Source: Roseateles_B sp041912595 (GTDB lineage: Bacteria > Pseudomonadota > Gammaproteobacteria > Burkholderiales > Burkholderiaceae_C). Taken from it: a DNA stretch of 64,000 bases. The stretch is taken from the NCBI GenBank assembly GCA_041912595.1, contig JAYRMR010000002.1, forward strand, positions 1 through 64,000. Reading direction: 5' to 3'. Shown in pieces: positions 63,423 through 64,000 of this stretch. Every line of letters starts with the position of its first letter. Positions within the stretch are counted from its first letter, which is position 1. The notes under the pieces were generated by a model that was not told where the DNA came from, did no database searches, and saw nothing but the letters and a program-made list of their open reading frames with translations. Position numbers and translations under genes: made by a program.

Positions 63423-63492
63423 GGGCCCGCCCGCCCGCCGCCGCGAGGTGCCTTTCGACCCCGCGTGCCGGCTTGCATACACTGCGCCTGGC

Positions 63493-64000
63493 ATGAGCAC
63501 GACACCCATGGACCCTGCACGCATCCTCCTCGTTGAAGACGACAGCCGCCTCGCCGCCCTGGTGGCGGACGCCCTGCGCAAGGCCGGCTACGAGGTCGAG
63601 GTCTGCGACGACGGCGCCGAGGGCGAGGCCCGGCTGCGCGCCGAGGCCTTCGACGTCGTGCTGCTGGACGGCCACCTGCCCGGCAAGGACGGCTTCGACG
63701 TGCTGCGCGACGTGCGCCGCGACTTCAAGGGCCGCATCGTCATGCTGACCGCCCGCGACGACGACATCGACCAGGTGCTGGGCCTCGAGGGCGGCGCGGA
63801 CGACTACATCACCAAGCCCGTCGCGCCCCGCGTGCTGCTGGCGCGGCTGAAGGCCCTGCTGCGCCGGGACGCCCCGCCGGCCGCCGCAGTCGCCGAGGCC
63901 GCCTCGCCCGAGCCGGTGGACGAGATGGACTTCGGCCCCGTGCAGATCCGCCCCGCCGCGCGCGAGCTGCGCGTCAAGGGCGAGCCCGTGGAGCTGACGA
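63493..64000 (+). CDS. OmpR/RstA-like response regulator, cut by the right window edge
   Basis: The first 169 or so residues are visible. The receiver domain has ILLVEDDSRLAALVADAL, the phospho-acceptor Asp in VVLLDGHLPGKDGFDV, MLTARDDDIDQVLGLEGGAD and lysine in DYITKPVAP. The start of a winged-helix domain follows (VDEMDFGPVQIRPAARELRV). LLDxxLPGKDG and the spacing resemble E. coli RstA. The ATG at 63508 is an alternative start. A sensor kinase gene probably follows beyond the window. Confidence 0.9.
   Translation, partial: MSTTPMDPARILLVEDDSRLAALVADALRKAGYEVEVCDDGAEGEARLRAEAFDVVLLDGHLPGKDGFDVLRDVRRDFKGRIVMLTARDDDIDQVLGLEGGADDYITKPVAPRVLLARLKALLRRDAPPAAAVAEAASPEPVDEMDFGPVQIRPAARELRVKGEPVELT

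Overview
The window is GC-rich, densely coded chromosomal DNA, almost certainly from a betaproteobacterium of the order Burkholderiales. A Roseateles/Mitsuaria/Rubrivivax-like member of the Leptothrix/Comamonadaceae group is my inference. The reasons are the lptD-surA-rsmA and rpoN-lptB-lptA blocks, the argS-SPOR-dsbA block, the gltIJKL transporter order and the CCCCCCTAC...GCCCGGCA palindromic intergenic repeats. I see no tRNA, rRNA, insertion sequence, prophage or CRISPR array.

Layout. 0-3 kb: a secreted RNase Sa-like ribonuclease with its barstar inhibitor, then four small conserved hypothetical genes. 3-18 kb: housekeeping and envelope genes, namely rsmA, surA and lptD (minus strand), a divergent amgK-like kinase, a LysR regulator, rpoN-lptB-lptA, dsbA, a SPOR protein, argS, and a Ser/Thr kinase fused to a cyclic-nucleotide domain. 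18-28 kb: a PsiF-repeat protein, a small membrane protein, a LysR regulator divergent from a haloacid dehalogenase and malate synthase G, a large TonB-dependent receptor, an FAD oxidoreductase and a class II glutamine amidotransferase. 28-31.5 kb: two tandem LytS/YpdA-type histidine kinases and one LytTR regulator. 31.7-37.5 kb: an accessory stretch with two clearly paralogous membrane-anchored proteins of unknown function, a zinc carboxypeptidase and a third anchored protein of similar layout. 37.5-49 kb: a solute-binding protein, an esterase, a response regulator/histidine kinase pair, a Band 7 protein, two secreted proteins (one resembling domain III of elongation factor Tu) and a hybrid sensor kinase. 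49-55.7 kb: pyrF, a GNAT-NTF2 fusion, a very large BTAD/ATPase regulator and a PEP-CTERM-like protein. 55.9-63.4 kb: a glutamate/aspartate-type ABC transporter with two binding proteins, followed by its likely two-component regulator. An OmpR-type regulator runs off the right edge.

The best supported regulatory unit is at 55.77-63.42 kb. Two 14-bp palindromes 31 bp apart lie upstream of a near-consensus sigma-54 promoter, ahead of the acidic amino-acid transporter genes. The locus ends with a DctB/AauS-like kinase and an NtrC-family activator carrying the GAFTGA sigma-54 contact motif. The gene for sigma-54 itself (rpoN) is in the same window.

Coordinates of starts were chosen from ribosome-binding sites and signal peptides, so several genes are shorter than the longest open frame. 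All functional names come from reading the proteins by eye, without database searches.
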